64,000 nucleotides of DNA from positions 3,906,001 to 3,970,000 of the forward strand of contig JAHQRK010000003.1 in NCBI GenBank assembly GCA_019828595.1. Reading direction: 5' to 3'. This document shows positions 1 to 10,399 of this stretch, one piece after another. Position 1 is the first letter of the stretch. Every line of letters begins with the position of its first letter. Under the pieces are notes generated by a model. That model saw only the letters and a list, made by a program, of their open reading frames with translations. It had not been told where the DNA came from and searched no databases. The DNA comes from Aphanomyces cochlioides. Lineage: Eukaryota; Oomycota; Saprolegniomycetes; Saprolegniales; Verrucalvaceae. Made by a program: the position numbers and the translations under genes.

Positions 1-252
1 TGTTTGTCGGGCGTATCGCTATCTGCCATATTGCTTGACACGAGCTTCGGCCTCTTGATTTGGAATATCATGGAAACGTTGTATGCCGGCGAAGACGAGA
101 AGTCGCGATACGTCTTGACCACGATCCTGGAATTCCATGAGGCTGGCTCCCTGGACCCCACCTTCGACAACCAAGTGATGTTCCAACCCGACACTCAGAC
201 ACTCATGCTGGGAGATGTTGCGAACGCAACGTCTGTCGCGTTCCGTGGCTAA
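1..252 (+). CDS. LINE ORF1 protein, C-terminal fragment (family 1, copy A)
   Basis: Open from the first base and identical in frame to residues 917-999 of the copy C ORF1. It carries the end of the C-terminal helical domain shared by the family 1 and family 3 ORF1 proteins. ORF1 proteins of LINEs bind the element RNA in the ribonucleoprotein; that role is inferred from position, since no RNA-binding motif lies in this fragment. The stop TAA (250-252) sits inside the motif that overlaps the ORF2 entry. Confidence 0.85.
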   Translation, partial: CLSGVSLSAILLDTSFGLLIWNIMETLYAGEDEKSRYVLTTILEFHEAGSLDPTFDNQVMFQPDTQTLMLGDVANATSVAFRG

Positions 253-3200
253 GGTGGTCGCGGCCGGTCTCTTCACCAAGTTCCCCATACTCGAACTGAC
301 CACTGCCAACCTCAATGGGCTGAAAGACAACGGACATCTTGTGGCGCGGCGACTCCAAATTCCGACCCAAGCCGTTTTCTTTCAAGAAACCAAAATCAAT
401 AACATCAAACATCTCGAAACCTTCCAACTCCACCTCAACAACGAAGTAGGCGTTGGCAAATACAAGCTTTTCACCAACGATCTCCGCACTGATCGCGTCG
501 ACTCACTCAACAATCGGCGCTGCGGTGTGGCATCGTATTTCCATGGATCCATGCCTGGATTCCTCGACCTGCAACACTTGACCACCCATGACCGACCTGG
601 AAGATACATGGTTGTTCGAACTCAGTGGGACGGCGTTCCTGTGTACTTTCACAACGTCTATGCCCCGGTTATCGCTCACTCTCGAGCACCGTTTTTCGAC
701 GACCTGCCTCGCGACTTTAAGACGACAGCATTCACTTTGTCGGAGGCGATTTCAACTTACCCCTGGAGGAGCATCTGGACGCGACTCGACCTCGCCAAGA
801 CCACAACGCTGGTAAGGCGGAATGCATTGCCTGGCTTTCAGCACTTGGTGTTATCGATGCGTGGAGGATGCACCACCCCAACGAGCGCGTTTACAGCGGC
901 CCTGGTCGAAGCAACCGCCTCGACTACCTGTTTGTGGACCAAGATATCGTCGCTCAAACGTACGCACGTTCAAGCTATTCCCCAAGCAGCTTTGCAGGCG
1001 ACCACATGGAACACAAAGTGGTCCTCTCCTGCGAGCAGCGAGCTCCCGACCGAAGTTACTGGCGCCTCCCCCGTGAGCTCTTAAACAACCCTCAAGTAGT
1101 CGCAGCGATCAAGGCCGAAGCCAATCAACTTTTGGACGAGATGCGCGCAGACGACACTCAAAACTTTGGCGCAAAGTGGTACGGCTGGTTGAAGAGAATG
1201 AAGAAGCGTCTCCAAGTCAGTCATCGCCAGTACATTGACTCGATGAAGTACACACTCAATAGCCTCAAGATGAAGTGGCTTACTTCCCGCCGAGCATTCG
1301 ACATGGGACTCGTTGAGACATCCATTGTTAATACCGCCCGTCAAGCCCTTGACACTGCCCGCAGCGAGTACCGACAGTTCAACCTGGATCAGCAATTCGA
1401 CTTTCACGCCAACGTCAACGAGCGAGGTACCAGTCACTTTTTTCGTCGACCCAAGGGGATCAAAGTGCCGCTCTCGTCCGTGACAATCAACGGTGTAACG
1501 TCGACTGACCCGTCTGAAGTCAAGGCTGGTTTTACGTCTCATTGGAAAAACATCATGGTCACTCCAAGAGACCAACCACCGTTGAATCGGGCCCGTCGCC
1601 GAGCTATCATTCGAGCCATTACTCGACGTCTCACTCAAGAACAGCGCGACGCTCTGGAAAGTCCTCTCACGGCGGAAGACCTGTGCGGCGCGCTCAAGTC
1701 TATGAACCCGAACAAGTCTCCTGGTCCAGACGGCTGGCCTGCAGCTTTCTTTCAAGTCTCCCCGGACGTATTCGCCCAAATCCTGCTCAAGGTGTTCAAC
1801 TACCAACTCACCCATCACGGTCACCTCCTGCTCCAACAACGCCGAAGTGCAGTGGCGCTCTTGTTCAAGGCTGGAGACAGAGGCGACCCTGGCAACTATC
1901 GGCCGATTACTCTCATGTCGGTTGAAGTCAAGATTCTATCGCGGGCGCTGGCCTACCGTCTTGCACAAGTTGCCCCATACCTCGCTCACCCAAGCCAAGC
2001 TGGTTTTGTCCCTGGCCGTCGCTTGCACGACCACGTGATGCTGGTACAAGCATTGCAGACTTTCTGTACCAATGAAGACCACGACTACTACGCGACGCTT
2101 CTCGACTTTTCCAAGGCATACGATATGGTTGACCAAGGCTTTCTCTTCGACGTACTCAAGGAGATGAACATCGGTCCCACATTTGTGTCTTGGGTTCAGT
2201 TGCTTTACAATACGCCTCTGGTCCAGATCATTTTCAACGACGGTCTTGGCCCTACCATACGGCCTACCCGCGGAGTCAAGCAAGGTTGCCCCCTATCGTG
2301 CATGCTCTTCGTACTTTACCTCGAGCCACTCGGCGAAATGCTACGCGGATCTCCTGATTTTGGTATTCCCCTTCCAAATGGAGACTCACTGACGAGCATC
2401 TACTTTGCCGACGACACGACTCTACTCTCGTCATCCCTCCAAGCGGCGGTCGAGCAAATGGCAATTGTCGAAGATTTTTGCTCTGTGTCTGGAGCTCGTC
2501 TCAACGTTGCCAAGTGCATGACTTTGGCGCTCAACAACAATCTCGATATCGAAGACATCGACGATGGTGGCCTCTTGAACGTCTTGCCGAGCGAGAAGCC
2601 AGTGAAATACCTTGGTATTCTCTTTGGCCACCGACTGCCGCGCGATTTTCAAGTCCAGCAACTGAGCGACAAGTTTCTGGCTGCGTTTCAAACGTGGGGA
2701 AGTCGTGCGCGAACCATCCAAGGCCGCAAACTCATCGTATCGACCATGTTGTTGTCGTTGTTATGGCATGTCACGGCTGCAGTGTATGTGCCTCCAACGA
2801 TGGTTGCCGTTTGGCAAAGAATGGTCAACAAGTACATCCTTGGTCGGAAGACGCAAATCACCGACCATCATCGCTCAACTATTTGCCGCAAGTGGCAGTT
2901 CGATCAAAAACTCGGCCTCGGTATTCCGCATGTGGCTTCGAAGCTTCGGACTCAGCGACTGCTGCGGCTCCAACTCTTGATGCAGCCCAATTCACCCAAC
3001 ACATTTGCCCCATGGAAGTTGCTTGTCAAGAGACAATTTTCCCGTGTCATGAACAAGCTGTATCGCGACACCCACCCGTTCGACTTTCTCACGTACTTCC
3101 CCAACCACAGCTCCAAGTGGTTGTTTTTGTGGGAGCTGCATCCTCTTTGGCACGACATTTGGCATCAATGGGCCGCCACACCTATGGCCAAGCGAACCGC

Positions 3201-4368
3201 TTCGCCACCAAGCCTCGAAGAACTTTTGAACCTCCCCGTGTGGCTGACATCCTACCCCGCTCTGCAAGTTGGTCCTGCGGGGGCTACATCAAATGTCGTG
3301 AAGACTGCTCTGTGTCGTCGATGGTGTAGACATGCGTCTCAAAACGGTTTCCACTGCCTCAAAGACTTCTTGACACGGCAAGGGACATGGCCTACAAGAG
3401 CTGCGTTTATTGATCGACTGTCATCCAACAACCGTGCGGCACAAGTGACGTTACAAGCGAACGGCGCGATGGGATTTGCAGCACCCGAACGTGCTGGTCA
3501 AATTTATAGCCACCTCACCAAGATATTCGACCAAGTCCTCCGCACGTCTGGCGTTCGAACTGGAACTGCTTTGACCGATATCGATACAACAAGTCACCCT
3601 TTCAAGGCACTTTTCAAAGATCAATTGCTATCCTTCGAGCGTTGGCCCAAGCGACTCGTATCACGTTTGGCGCATCACGCCCCTTCGGATGGAAAACCGC
3701 ACCCAGTGGCGATATCGTCCCGCGTCGAGCAACAAGATATTGCGACCTACGTGCGACTCATCCGCAAAACATGCCGTTGGCCGCCTCCCCTCCATGGCGA
3801 CGTTTGGTTTCGACTGTTGTTCAACATGCTGCCTGTCAACTCGCGCTTGTTCTACTTGCAACCTCAGCAGCCAGACGTAATTTGCTGTGTCTATACCAAT
3901 TGCGACGCACCGGAGAACCAACACCACGCCTTCCACACCTGCTCTCGCGTGTATCCCCTTTGGCGTTTTCACGCGACCGCTTAGCGATGCTTCGGTGTCA
4001 ATTTCGATTGGACTGCCATCACCAACATCGACCGCTTTCAAGTCAACGAACGCGGTAGCCAGCTTCAAGACATACTGTTTGTGCTCTGGGCTCTTCTGTG
4101 TGCTTCCAACCTTCACTATATTTGGACAACGCACAACGCCGCCAAGTTCGAATCGAAGGAGCCGCCTCCGCCAGAAATTTGGCAAGAAGTCAGCTTCATC
4201 CGATGGCATGCATCGATCCGCAGATGGCTTCGCCTCCAAGAAGTTGACAGCCCTCAACGAGTGGAAGCAATTTCAGCAATCAATACTTTGCATAGACAAC
4301 CTGTCTATCGCCCACTGGTAGCCAAGTACCCGACTTTGCTCGCGCTCCAACCTTCAACCCCAAATTAA
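215..4368 (+). pseudogene. LINE ORF2: APE endonuclease and reverse transcriptase, frameshifted and with nonsense (copy A)
   Basis: ORF2 protein that would nick the target and reverse-transcribe the element RNA. Visible parts: endonuclease motifs NLNGL and QETK, SNRLDY, GDHMEH; reverse transcriptase motifs SPGPDGWP, NYRPITLM, GFVPGRRLHDHV, LDFSKAYD, KQGCPLS, and catalytic FADD; and a C-terminal Cys/His knuckle (CCVYTNC then HHAFHTC). One base is missing after 718 relative to copy D, which splits the endonuclease just before GDFNLP. TAG at 3982-3984 replaces a Trp codon about 130 codons before the normal end. The ATG at 215 overlaps ORF1; family 3 has no matching ATG, so the true entry may be at the GTG at 245. 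Confidence 0.93.
249..266 (+). promoter_or_regulatory. ORF1 stop / ORF2 entry overlap motif, copy A
   Basis: The nucleotide motif CTAARGTNNTCGCGGCYG contains the ORF1 stop TAA and lies in the +1 frame of ORF2. It is the same here as in copies C and D and is conserved in families 2 and 3. Confidence 0.6.
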
Positions 4369-4524
4369 CAAGCCCCAAGTATTTATTCAAAAGTCAAAAA
4401 TCGCTGTACTCCAAAGCCCAAGGTAGAAAATCTGCTGAAGCATTTGGAAGTGGGATGAGCCGTTAGTAGGCAATATTAGTATTAGTAGATATTGAAAGTC
4501 TATTAATATACCTCCCCATTGCAG

Positions 4525-4539
4525 TGAGCTATAGAGGAT
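4525..4539 (+). repeat. LINE target-site copy, 3' side of copy A
   Basis: TGAGCTATAGAGGAT, the reverse complement of the first 14 nt of tRNA-Asn plus one flanking base. It joins the LINE 3' end to the native upstream flank of the tRNA gene. Confidence 0.9.
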
Positions 4540-5421
4540 TCCATACTATACTTCCCTCACCGTTTCAAACATACACTCATACAATACCTACAATGACAAT
4601 CCATATCACACCCGTGCATCATGTCACCGTCGTAGTCACCACTCGCTTCTCCGAATATCGACACATTTATACAGAGAAACTACGTCACCAGACACACCGA
4701 CGCTTCTCTCAGATAAAACATTGTTGATAAACTCGAGACCTTCACTTCGACAATCTACACCAGCACATGGAACAAGAATTATACACTTTCATGACTGTCA
4801 AAAACATCCTATTCAGAAAGCCTCGAAAACACTACCACCATTTCTGTAGAATGTGAAACAAAATCAAATCCAATCAAGATGATATGAACTGTTTGAAACA
4901 AGTTGAGCGATGTTGCTTGATGGATTGAGTACGATAAACAGTTGGTGTAGCTTTGCTGTTGTTTAGTGAAAAGAATTTAATGTTGTGCCGAATGGAAATA
5001 TGATTGATATTCTGCTTGAACATGTGTTTACCAGGTATATTTTTGTTTCATGGAAACCTATGAATTTGTTCTGCGGAGTATTGAGGATATACCCTCCCAT
5101 TCCTTGCGCGAGCAGGAGACTGATATGCTCTCAATAAGTCGATGTACCGCACGAAACTTTGTTTCGGACAAGATTTCGATCCGAAGAAGAGTCAAAATCG
5201 GAACTGCTCGCGTATTTTAGACGGGTATCATGTCCATGTGAAATTTTGATGTCCATTGGTCGAATCGTGTTTTTGTGGAGAGATTGGAGTGTAAAGTGTT
5301 TGTTTTGATTGACGTGTGTTTGGTTACGATGTGCATAATGTCTGTGTCCGTGGTGGTTGTTTGCAGTGGAAAGGATTGTATGAGTGTATGTGTGGCACGG
5401 TGGGTATCCGATAGTATGGAA

Positions 5422-5494
5422 TCCTCTATAGCTCAGTTGGTAGAGCGTACGGCTGTTAACCGTAAGGTCGCAGGTTCGAACTCTGCTGGAGGAG
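5422..5494 (+). tRNA. tRNA-Asn (anticodon GUU)
   Basis: 73-nt cloverleaf: acceptor TCCTCTA pairs with TGGAGGA, followed by discriminator G. The D stem is GCTC/GAGC. The anticodon loop CTGTTAA sits on a TACGG/CCGTA stem, the variable loop is AGGTC, and the T arm is GCAGG-TTCGAAC-TCTGC. The T stem has one C-to-T change that leaves a G-U pair. TTTT terminator at 5498-5501. This is the only plus-strand copy in the window with a complete D arm. Confidence 0.93.
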
Positions 5495-6445
5495 TTCTTT
5501 TCTCTCTTTTGCATATCCATAACTGATCACCAATACAAATACTGACGTGTAGATTCTCGGCATGTCTTCTTCGAGTCAACAAATGCGTAAATAAGAAGAC
5601 TATGTCACGCCAATCCAATACCAGTCCTTTATCTCCAATATGATGTGGAATGGCCTCAAAATTGCTGCTCATCAACTAGTGCGCAAGTCATTGCAGAATA
5701 CATAAGAGAAACTCCAATGAGCGATTCTCTGACAGCAACAGATGTGCGCCACGCTAACTTGACTTGTATTGGACTTGAGGAGAGATCACTCATATGGTGT
5801 CTTTTAGACTTTGTCAACTGATATCTTAGACAACGGATCACGGTCGTCAAGAGCGACCTAGAGACAAGTATTCCATTGACTTGGTTTGAAATATCATAGC
5901 ACATGGATGTACTCACTCCATTACCTTGTTCTTTGCATAGAATGTGATCGTCTCCAATGTGGACTGTGTCAAATTTCGGTGGTATACATGGACATAGTTT
6001 CACGACGTTAACATCGATCGAAATCAATCCATATACCGCATCTCAAGACCACAATCGTAACATTCCTACCTTTTTATGCAGCTTGCTGCCAAACATATTC
6101 TGGAGAAAGTTCTGTCGCATATGTGTGTGATATTGCTGTTATGCATCCGTGTGAATCGTTTCTTGGCTTGTCGACTGACAGCGCCAACAAAGCAGAAATG
6201 ACACAGACTTGAAATAGTTGTGTAGATAGTCTCAATTACAGTATTGAGATATTTACAAACACGACAAATGATATCATTAAAAGGTGCACAGCAGAATAAA
6301 ACGTGTCCATTCTTTCCTCGCGTCTTAATCAAAGATGTCAGAAGCTACTCATTCTATAGACTTGTTGTGAAAGCTATTGCGAGTTGGATGTGTTTGTTGC
6401 GATCACGTCGATAAGTTGGAAGGGATATGCAAAAGAGAGAAAGAA

Positions 6446-6512
6446 CTCCTCCAGCAGGGTTCGAACCTGCGACCTTACGGTTAACAGCCGTACGCTCTAC
6501 CAACTGAGCTAT
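6446..6512 (-). pseudogene. tRNA-Asn(GUU) lacking its 5' acceptor strand
   Basis: Matches the 73-nt minus-strand tRNA-Asn through GAGCTAT, where LINE ORF2 sequence takes over. The six bases that encode the 5' acceptor strand are replaced by CATTCG. The acceptor stem cannot form as in the other copies, although the A and B boxes remain. Confidence 0.85.
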
Positions 6513-7377
6513 CATTCGATGGCGCATCACGCCCCTTCGGATGGAAAACCGCACCCAGTGGCGACATCGTCCCGCGTCGAGCAACAAGATATTGCGACCT
6601 ACGTGCGACTCATCCGCAAAACATGCCGTTGGCCGCCTCCCCTCCATGGCGACGTTTGGTTTCGACTGTTGTTCAACATGCTGCCTGTCAACTCGCGCTT
6701 GTTCTACTTGCAACCTCAGCAGCCAGACGTAATTTGCTGTGTCTATACCAATTGCGACGCACCGGAGAACCAACACCACGCCTTCCACACCTGCTCTCGC
6801 GTGTATCCCCTTTGGCGTTTTCACGCGACCGCTTGGCGATGCTTCGGTGTCAATTTCGATTGGACTGCCATCACCAACATCGACCGCTTTCAAGTCAACG
6901 AACGCGGTAGCCAGCTTCAAGACATACTGTTTGTGCTCTGGGCTCTTCTGTGTGCTTCCAACCTTCACTATATTTGGACAACGCACAACGCCGCCAAGTT
7001 CGAATCGAAGGAGCCGCCTCCGCCAGAAATTTGGCAAGAAGTCAGCTTCATCCGATGGCATGCATCGATCCGCAGATGGCTTCGCCTCCAAGAAGTTGAC
7101 AGCCCTCAACGAGTGGAAGCAATTTCAGCAATCAATACTTTGCATAGACAACCTGTCTATCGCCCACTGGTAGCCACGTACCCGACTTTGCTCGCGCTCC
7201 AACCTTCAGCCCCAAATTAACAAGCCCCAAGTATTTATTCAACAAGTCAAAAATCGCTGTACTCCAAAGCCCAAAGTAGAAAATCTGCTGAAGCATTTGG
7301 AAGTGGGATGAGCCGTTAGTAGGCAATATTAGTATTAGTAGATATTGAAAGTCTATTAATATACCTCCCCATTGCAG
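6513..7377 (+). mobile_element. Family 1 LINE fragment, 5'-truncated with internal deletion
   Basis: Starts with CATTCGA, which in copy A directly follows an internal GAGCTAT (1601-1607). It then jumps to the sequence of copy A position 3668 and runs to the normal 3' end. The 5' junction matches that of the next fragment at 7379, so this is best read as a duplicate of that truncated element which later lost about 2 kb. It contains the last 233 codons of ORF2 and both 3' hairpins. Confidence 0.88.
6522..7220 (+). pseudogene. LINE ORF2 C-terminal fragment
   Basis: In-frame remnant of the ORF2 C-terminus. It contains WFRLLFNMLPVNSR and the Cys/His knuckle CCVYTNC...HHAFHTC, and ends at the normal TAA. 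It has neither endonuclease nor reverse transcriptase. The reading frame happens to continue upstream into antisense tRNA sequence, which should not be read as protein. Confidence 0.85.
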
Positions 7378-7380
7378 TGA

Positions 7381-10147
7381 GCTATCATTCGAGCCATTAC
7401 TCGACGTCTCACTCAAGAACAGCGCGACGCTCTGGAAAGTCCTCTCACGGCGGAAGACCTGTGCGGCGCGCTCAAGTCTATGAACCCGAACAAGTCTCCT
7501 GGTCCAGACGGCTGGCCTGCAGCTTTCTTTCAAGTCTCCCCGGACGTATTCGCCCAAATCCTGCTCAAGGTGTTCAACTACCAACTCACCCATCACGGTC
7601 ACCTCCTGCTCCAACAACGCCGAAGTGCAGTGGCGCTCTTGTTCAAGGCTGGAGACAGAGGCGACCCTGGCAACTATCGGCCGATTACTCTCATGTCGGT
7701 TGAAGTCAAGATTCTATCGCGGGCGCTGGCCTACCGTCTTGCACAAGTTGCCCCATACCTCGCTCACCCAAGCCAAGCTGGTTTTGTCCCTGGCCGTCGC
7801 TTGCACGACCACGTGATGCTGGTACAAGCATTGCAGACTTTCTGTACCAATGAAGACCACGACTACTACGCGACGTTTCTCGACTTTTCCAAGGCATACG
7901 ATATGGTTGACCAAGGCTTTCTCTTCGACGTACTCAAGGAGATGAACATCGGTCCCACATTTGTGTCTTGGGTTCAGTTGCTTTACAATACGCCTCTGGT
8001 CCAGATCATTTTCAACGACGGTCTTGGCCCTACCATACGGCCTACCCGCGGAGTCAAGCAAGGTTGCCCCCTATCGTGCATGCTCTTCGTACTTTACCTC
8101 GAGCCACTCGGCGAAATGCTACGCGGATCTCCTGATTTTGGTATTCCCCTTCCAAATGGAGACTCACTGACGAGCATCTACTTTGCCGACGACACGACTC
8201 TACTCTCGTCATCCCTCCAAGCGGCGGTCGAGCAAATGGCAATTGTCGAAGACTTTTGCTCTGTGTCTGGAGCTCGTCTCAACGTTGCCAAGTGCATGAC
8301 TTTGGCGCTCAACAACAATCTCGATATCGAAGACATCGACGATGGTGGCCTCTTGAACGTCTTGCCGAGCGAGAAGCCAGTGAAATACCTTGGTATTCTC
8401 TTTGGCCACCGACTGCCGCGCGATTTTCAAGTCCAGCAACTGAACGACAAGTTTCTGGCTGCGTTTCAAACGTGGGGAAGTCGTGCGCGAACCATCCAAG
8501 GCCGCAAACTCATCGTATCGACCATGTTGTTGTCGTTGTTATGGCATGTCACGGCTGCAGTGTATGTGCCTCCAACGATGGTTGCCGTTTGGCAAAGAAT
8601 GGTCAACAAGTACATCCTTGGTCGGAAGACGCAAATCACCGACCATCATCGCTCAACTATTTGCCGCAAGTGGCAGTTCGATCAAAAACTCGGCCTCGGT
8701 ATTCCGCATGTGGCTTCGAAGCTTCGGACTCAGCGACTGCTGCGGCTCCAACTCTTGATGCAGCCCAATTCACCCAACACATTTGCCCCATGGAAGTTGC
8801 TTGTCAAGAGACAATTTTCCCGTGTCATGAACAAGCTGTATCGCGACACCCACCCGTTCGACTTTCTCACGTACTTCCCCAACCACAGCTCCAAGTGGTT
8901 GTTTTTGTGGGAGCTGCATCCTCTTTGGCACGACATTTGGCATCAATGGGCCGCCACACCTATGGCCAAGCGAACCGCTTCGCCACCAAGCCTCGAAGAA
9001 CTTTTGAACCTCCCCGTGTGGCTGACATCCTACCCCGCTCTGCAAGTTGGTCCTGCGGGTGCTACATCAAATGTCGTGAAGACTGCTCTGTGTCGTCGAT
9101 GGTGTAGACATGCGTCTCAAAACGGTTTCCACTGCCTCAAAGACTTCTTGACACGGCAAGGGACATGGCCTACAAGAGCTGCGTTTATTGATCGACTGTC
9201 ATCCAACAACCGTGCGGCACAAGTGACGTTACAAGCGAACGGCGCGATGGGATTTGCAGCACCCGAACGTGCTGGTCAAGTTTTATAGCCACCTCACCAA
9301 GATATTCGACCAAGTCCTCCGCACGTCTGGCGTTCGAACTGGAACTGCTTTGACCGATATCGATACAACAAGTCACCCTTTCAAGGCACTTTTCAAAGAT
9401 CAATTGCTATCCTTCGAGCGTTGGCCCAAGCGACTCGTATCACGTTTGGCGCATCACGCCCCTTCGGATGGAAAACCGCACCCAGTGGCGACATCGTCCC
9501 GCGTCGAGCAACAAGATATTGCGACCTACGTGCGACTCATCCGCAAAACATGCCGTTGGCCGCCTCCCCTCCATGGCGACGTTTGGTTTCGACTGTTGTT
9601 CAACATGCTGCCTGTCAACTCGCGCTTGTTCTACTTGCAACCTCAGCAGCCAGACGTAATTTGCTGTGTCTATACCAATTGCGACGCACCGGAGAACCAA
9701 CACCACGCCTTCCACACCTGCTCTCGCGTGTATCCCCTTTGGCGTTTTCACGCGACCGCTTGGCGATGCTTCGGTGTCAATTTCGATTGGACTGCCATCA
9801 CCAACATCGACCGCTTTCAAGTCAACGAACGCGGTAGCCAGCTTCAAGACATACTGTTTGTGCTCTGGGCTCTTCTGTGTGCTTCCAACCTTCACTATAT
9901 TTGGACAACGCACAACGCCGCCAAGTTCGAATCGAAGGAGCCGCCTCCGCCAGAAATTTGGCAAGAAGTCAGCTTCATCCGATGGCATGCATCGATCCGC
10001 AGATGGCTTCGCCTCCAAGAAGTTGACAGCCCTCAACGAGTGGAAGCAATTTCAGCAATCAATACTTTGCATAGACAACCTGTCTATCGCCCACTGGTAG
10101 CCAAGTACCCGACTTTGCTCGCGCTCCAACCTTCAACCCCAAATTAA
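7381..10147 (+). pseudogene. LINE ORF2 without endonuclease, frameshifted (copy B)
   Basis: Encodes the reverse transcriptase from just before SPGPDGWP through FADDTTLL and the VKYLGILFGHRL region, then the C-terminal knuckle. An extra T in the run at 9281-9284 shifts the frame about 290 codons before the end. There is no start codon of its own. It differs from copy A by only scattered substitutions, so it is recent. Confidence 0.9.
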
Positions 10148-10303
10148 CAAGCCCCAAGTATTTATTCAAAAGTCAAAAATCGCTGTACTCCAAAGCCCAA
10201 GGTAGAAAATCTGCTGAAGCATTTGGAAGTGGGATGAGCCGTTAGTAGGCAATATTAGTATTAGTAGATATTGAAAGTCTATTAATATACCTCCCCATTG
10301 CAG
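7386..10303 (+). mobile_element. Family 1 LINE copy B, 5'-truncated
   Basis: Begins inside ORF2, just before the reverse transcriptase domain. The junction is GAGCTAT (7379-7385), shared by the tRNA target and by ORF2 itself (1601-1607 in copy A). It continues to a normal 3' tail and ends at TGAGCTATAGAGGA (10304-10317), after which family 2 begins. ORF1 and the endonuclease are absent. Confidence 0.93.
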
Positions 10304-10317
10304 TGAGCTATAGAGGA
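10304..10317 (+). repeat. LINE target-site copy between copy B and family 2
   Basis: TGAGCTATAGAGGA joins the 3' end of copy B directly to the 5' end of a family 2 element, with no other sequence between them. Confidence 0.88.
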
Positions 10318-10399
10318 ACTGTTACTTTTGCCGTCAACCACTCAAGTCAGTAGTCAGTTCAAGTAAGGTACCCCTCCCGCCTCCCAAGTGAAGTGAAGT

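Larger units (their letters stand above)
1..4524 (+). mobile_element. Family 1 tRNA-Asn-targeted LINE, copy A (5' part outside window)
   Basis: Non-LTR retrotransposon whose first base corresponds to position 22204 of copy C, with near-identical sequence from there on. It holds the last part of ORF1, all of ORF2, and a 156-nt 3' UTR ending in the two-hairpin tail. It ends at a copy of the target site, TGAGCTATAGAGGAT (4525-4539), followed by the tRNA unit. Lesions are a 1-nt deletion after 718 in the endonuclease and a nonsense codon at 3982-3984. It is therefore not autonomous. Confidence 0.95.
4540..6512. repeat. tRNA-Asn repeat unit U1 (two inverted tRNA genes with spacers)
   Basis: Closely similar to the 1,970-bp units of the later arrays, but it keeps 10 nt that they have lost from the plus-strand tRNA. 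Spacer 4540-5421 and spacer 5495-6445 hold no convincing protein gene. Both tRNAs are followed by the same run of T and TC tracts and GCATATCC. Both are preceded by related sequence (GTATGAGTGTATG... TATGGAA), so the pair looks like an old inverted duplication of one tRNA locus. The last bases are cut by the junction to a LINE fragment at 6512. Confidence 0.88.

Noticed and set aside
1081..1839. 252-codon minus-strand frame (also at 23284 and 48617)
   Set aside because: Antisense shadow of the ORF2 coding sequence just before and within the reverse transcriptase.
2478..3329. 283-codon plus-strand frame inside ORF2 (also in copies B, C and D)
   Set aside because: Overlaps the reverse transcriptase in another frame; its sequence has the Cys/Arg/Ser-rich look of a shadow frame.
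5656..6332. Minus-strand frames of 123 and 88 codons repeated in every tRNA unit
   Set aside because: They recur because the 1,970-bp unit recurs. No family resemblance, composition bias or start context supports coding, and the few differences between units are not concentrated at silent sites.
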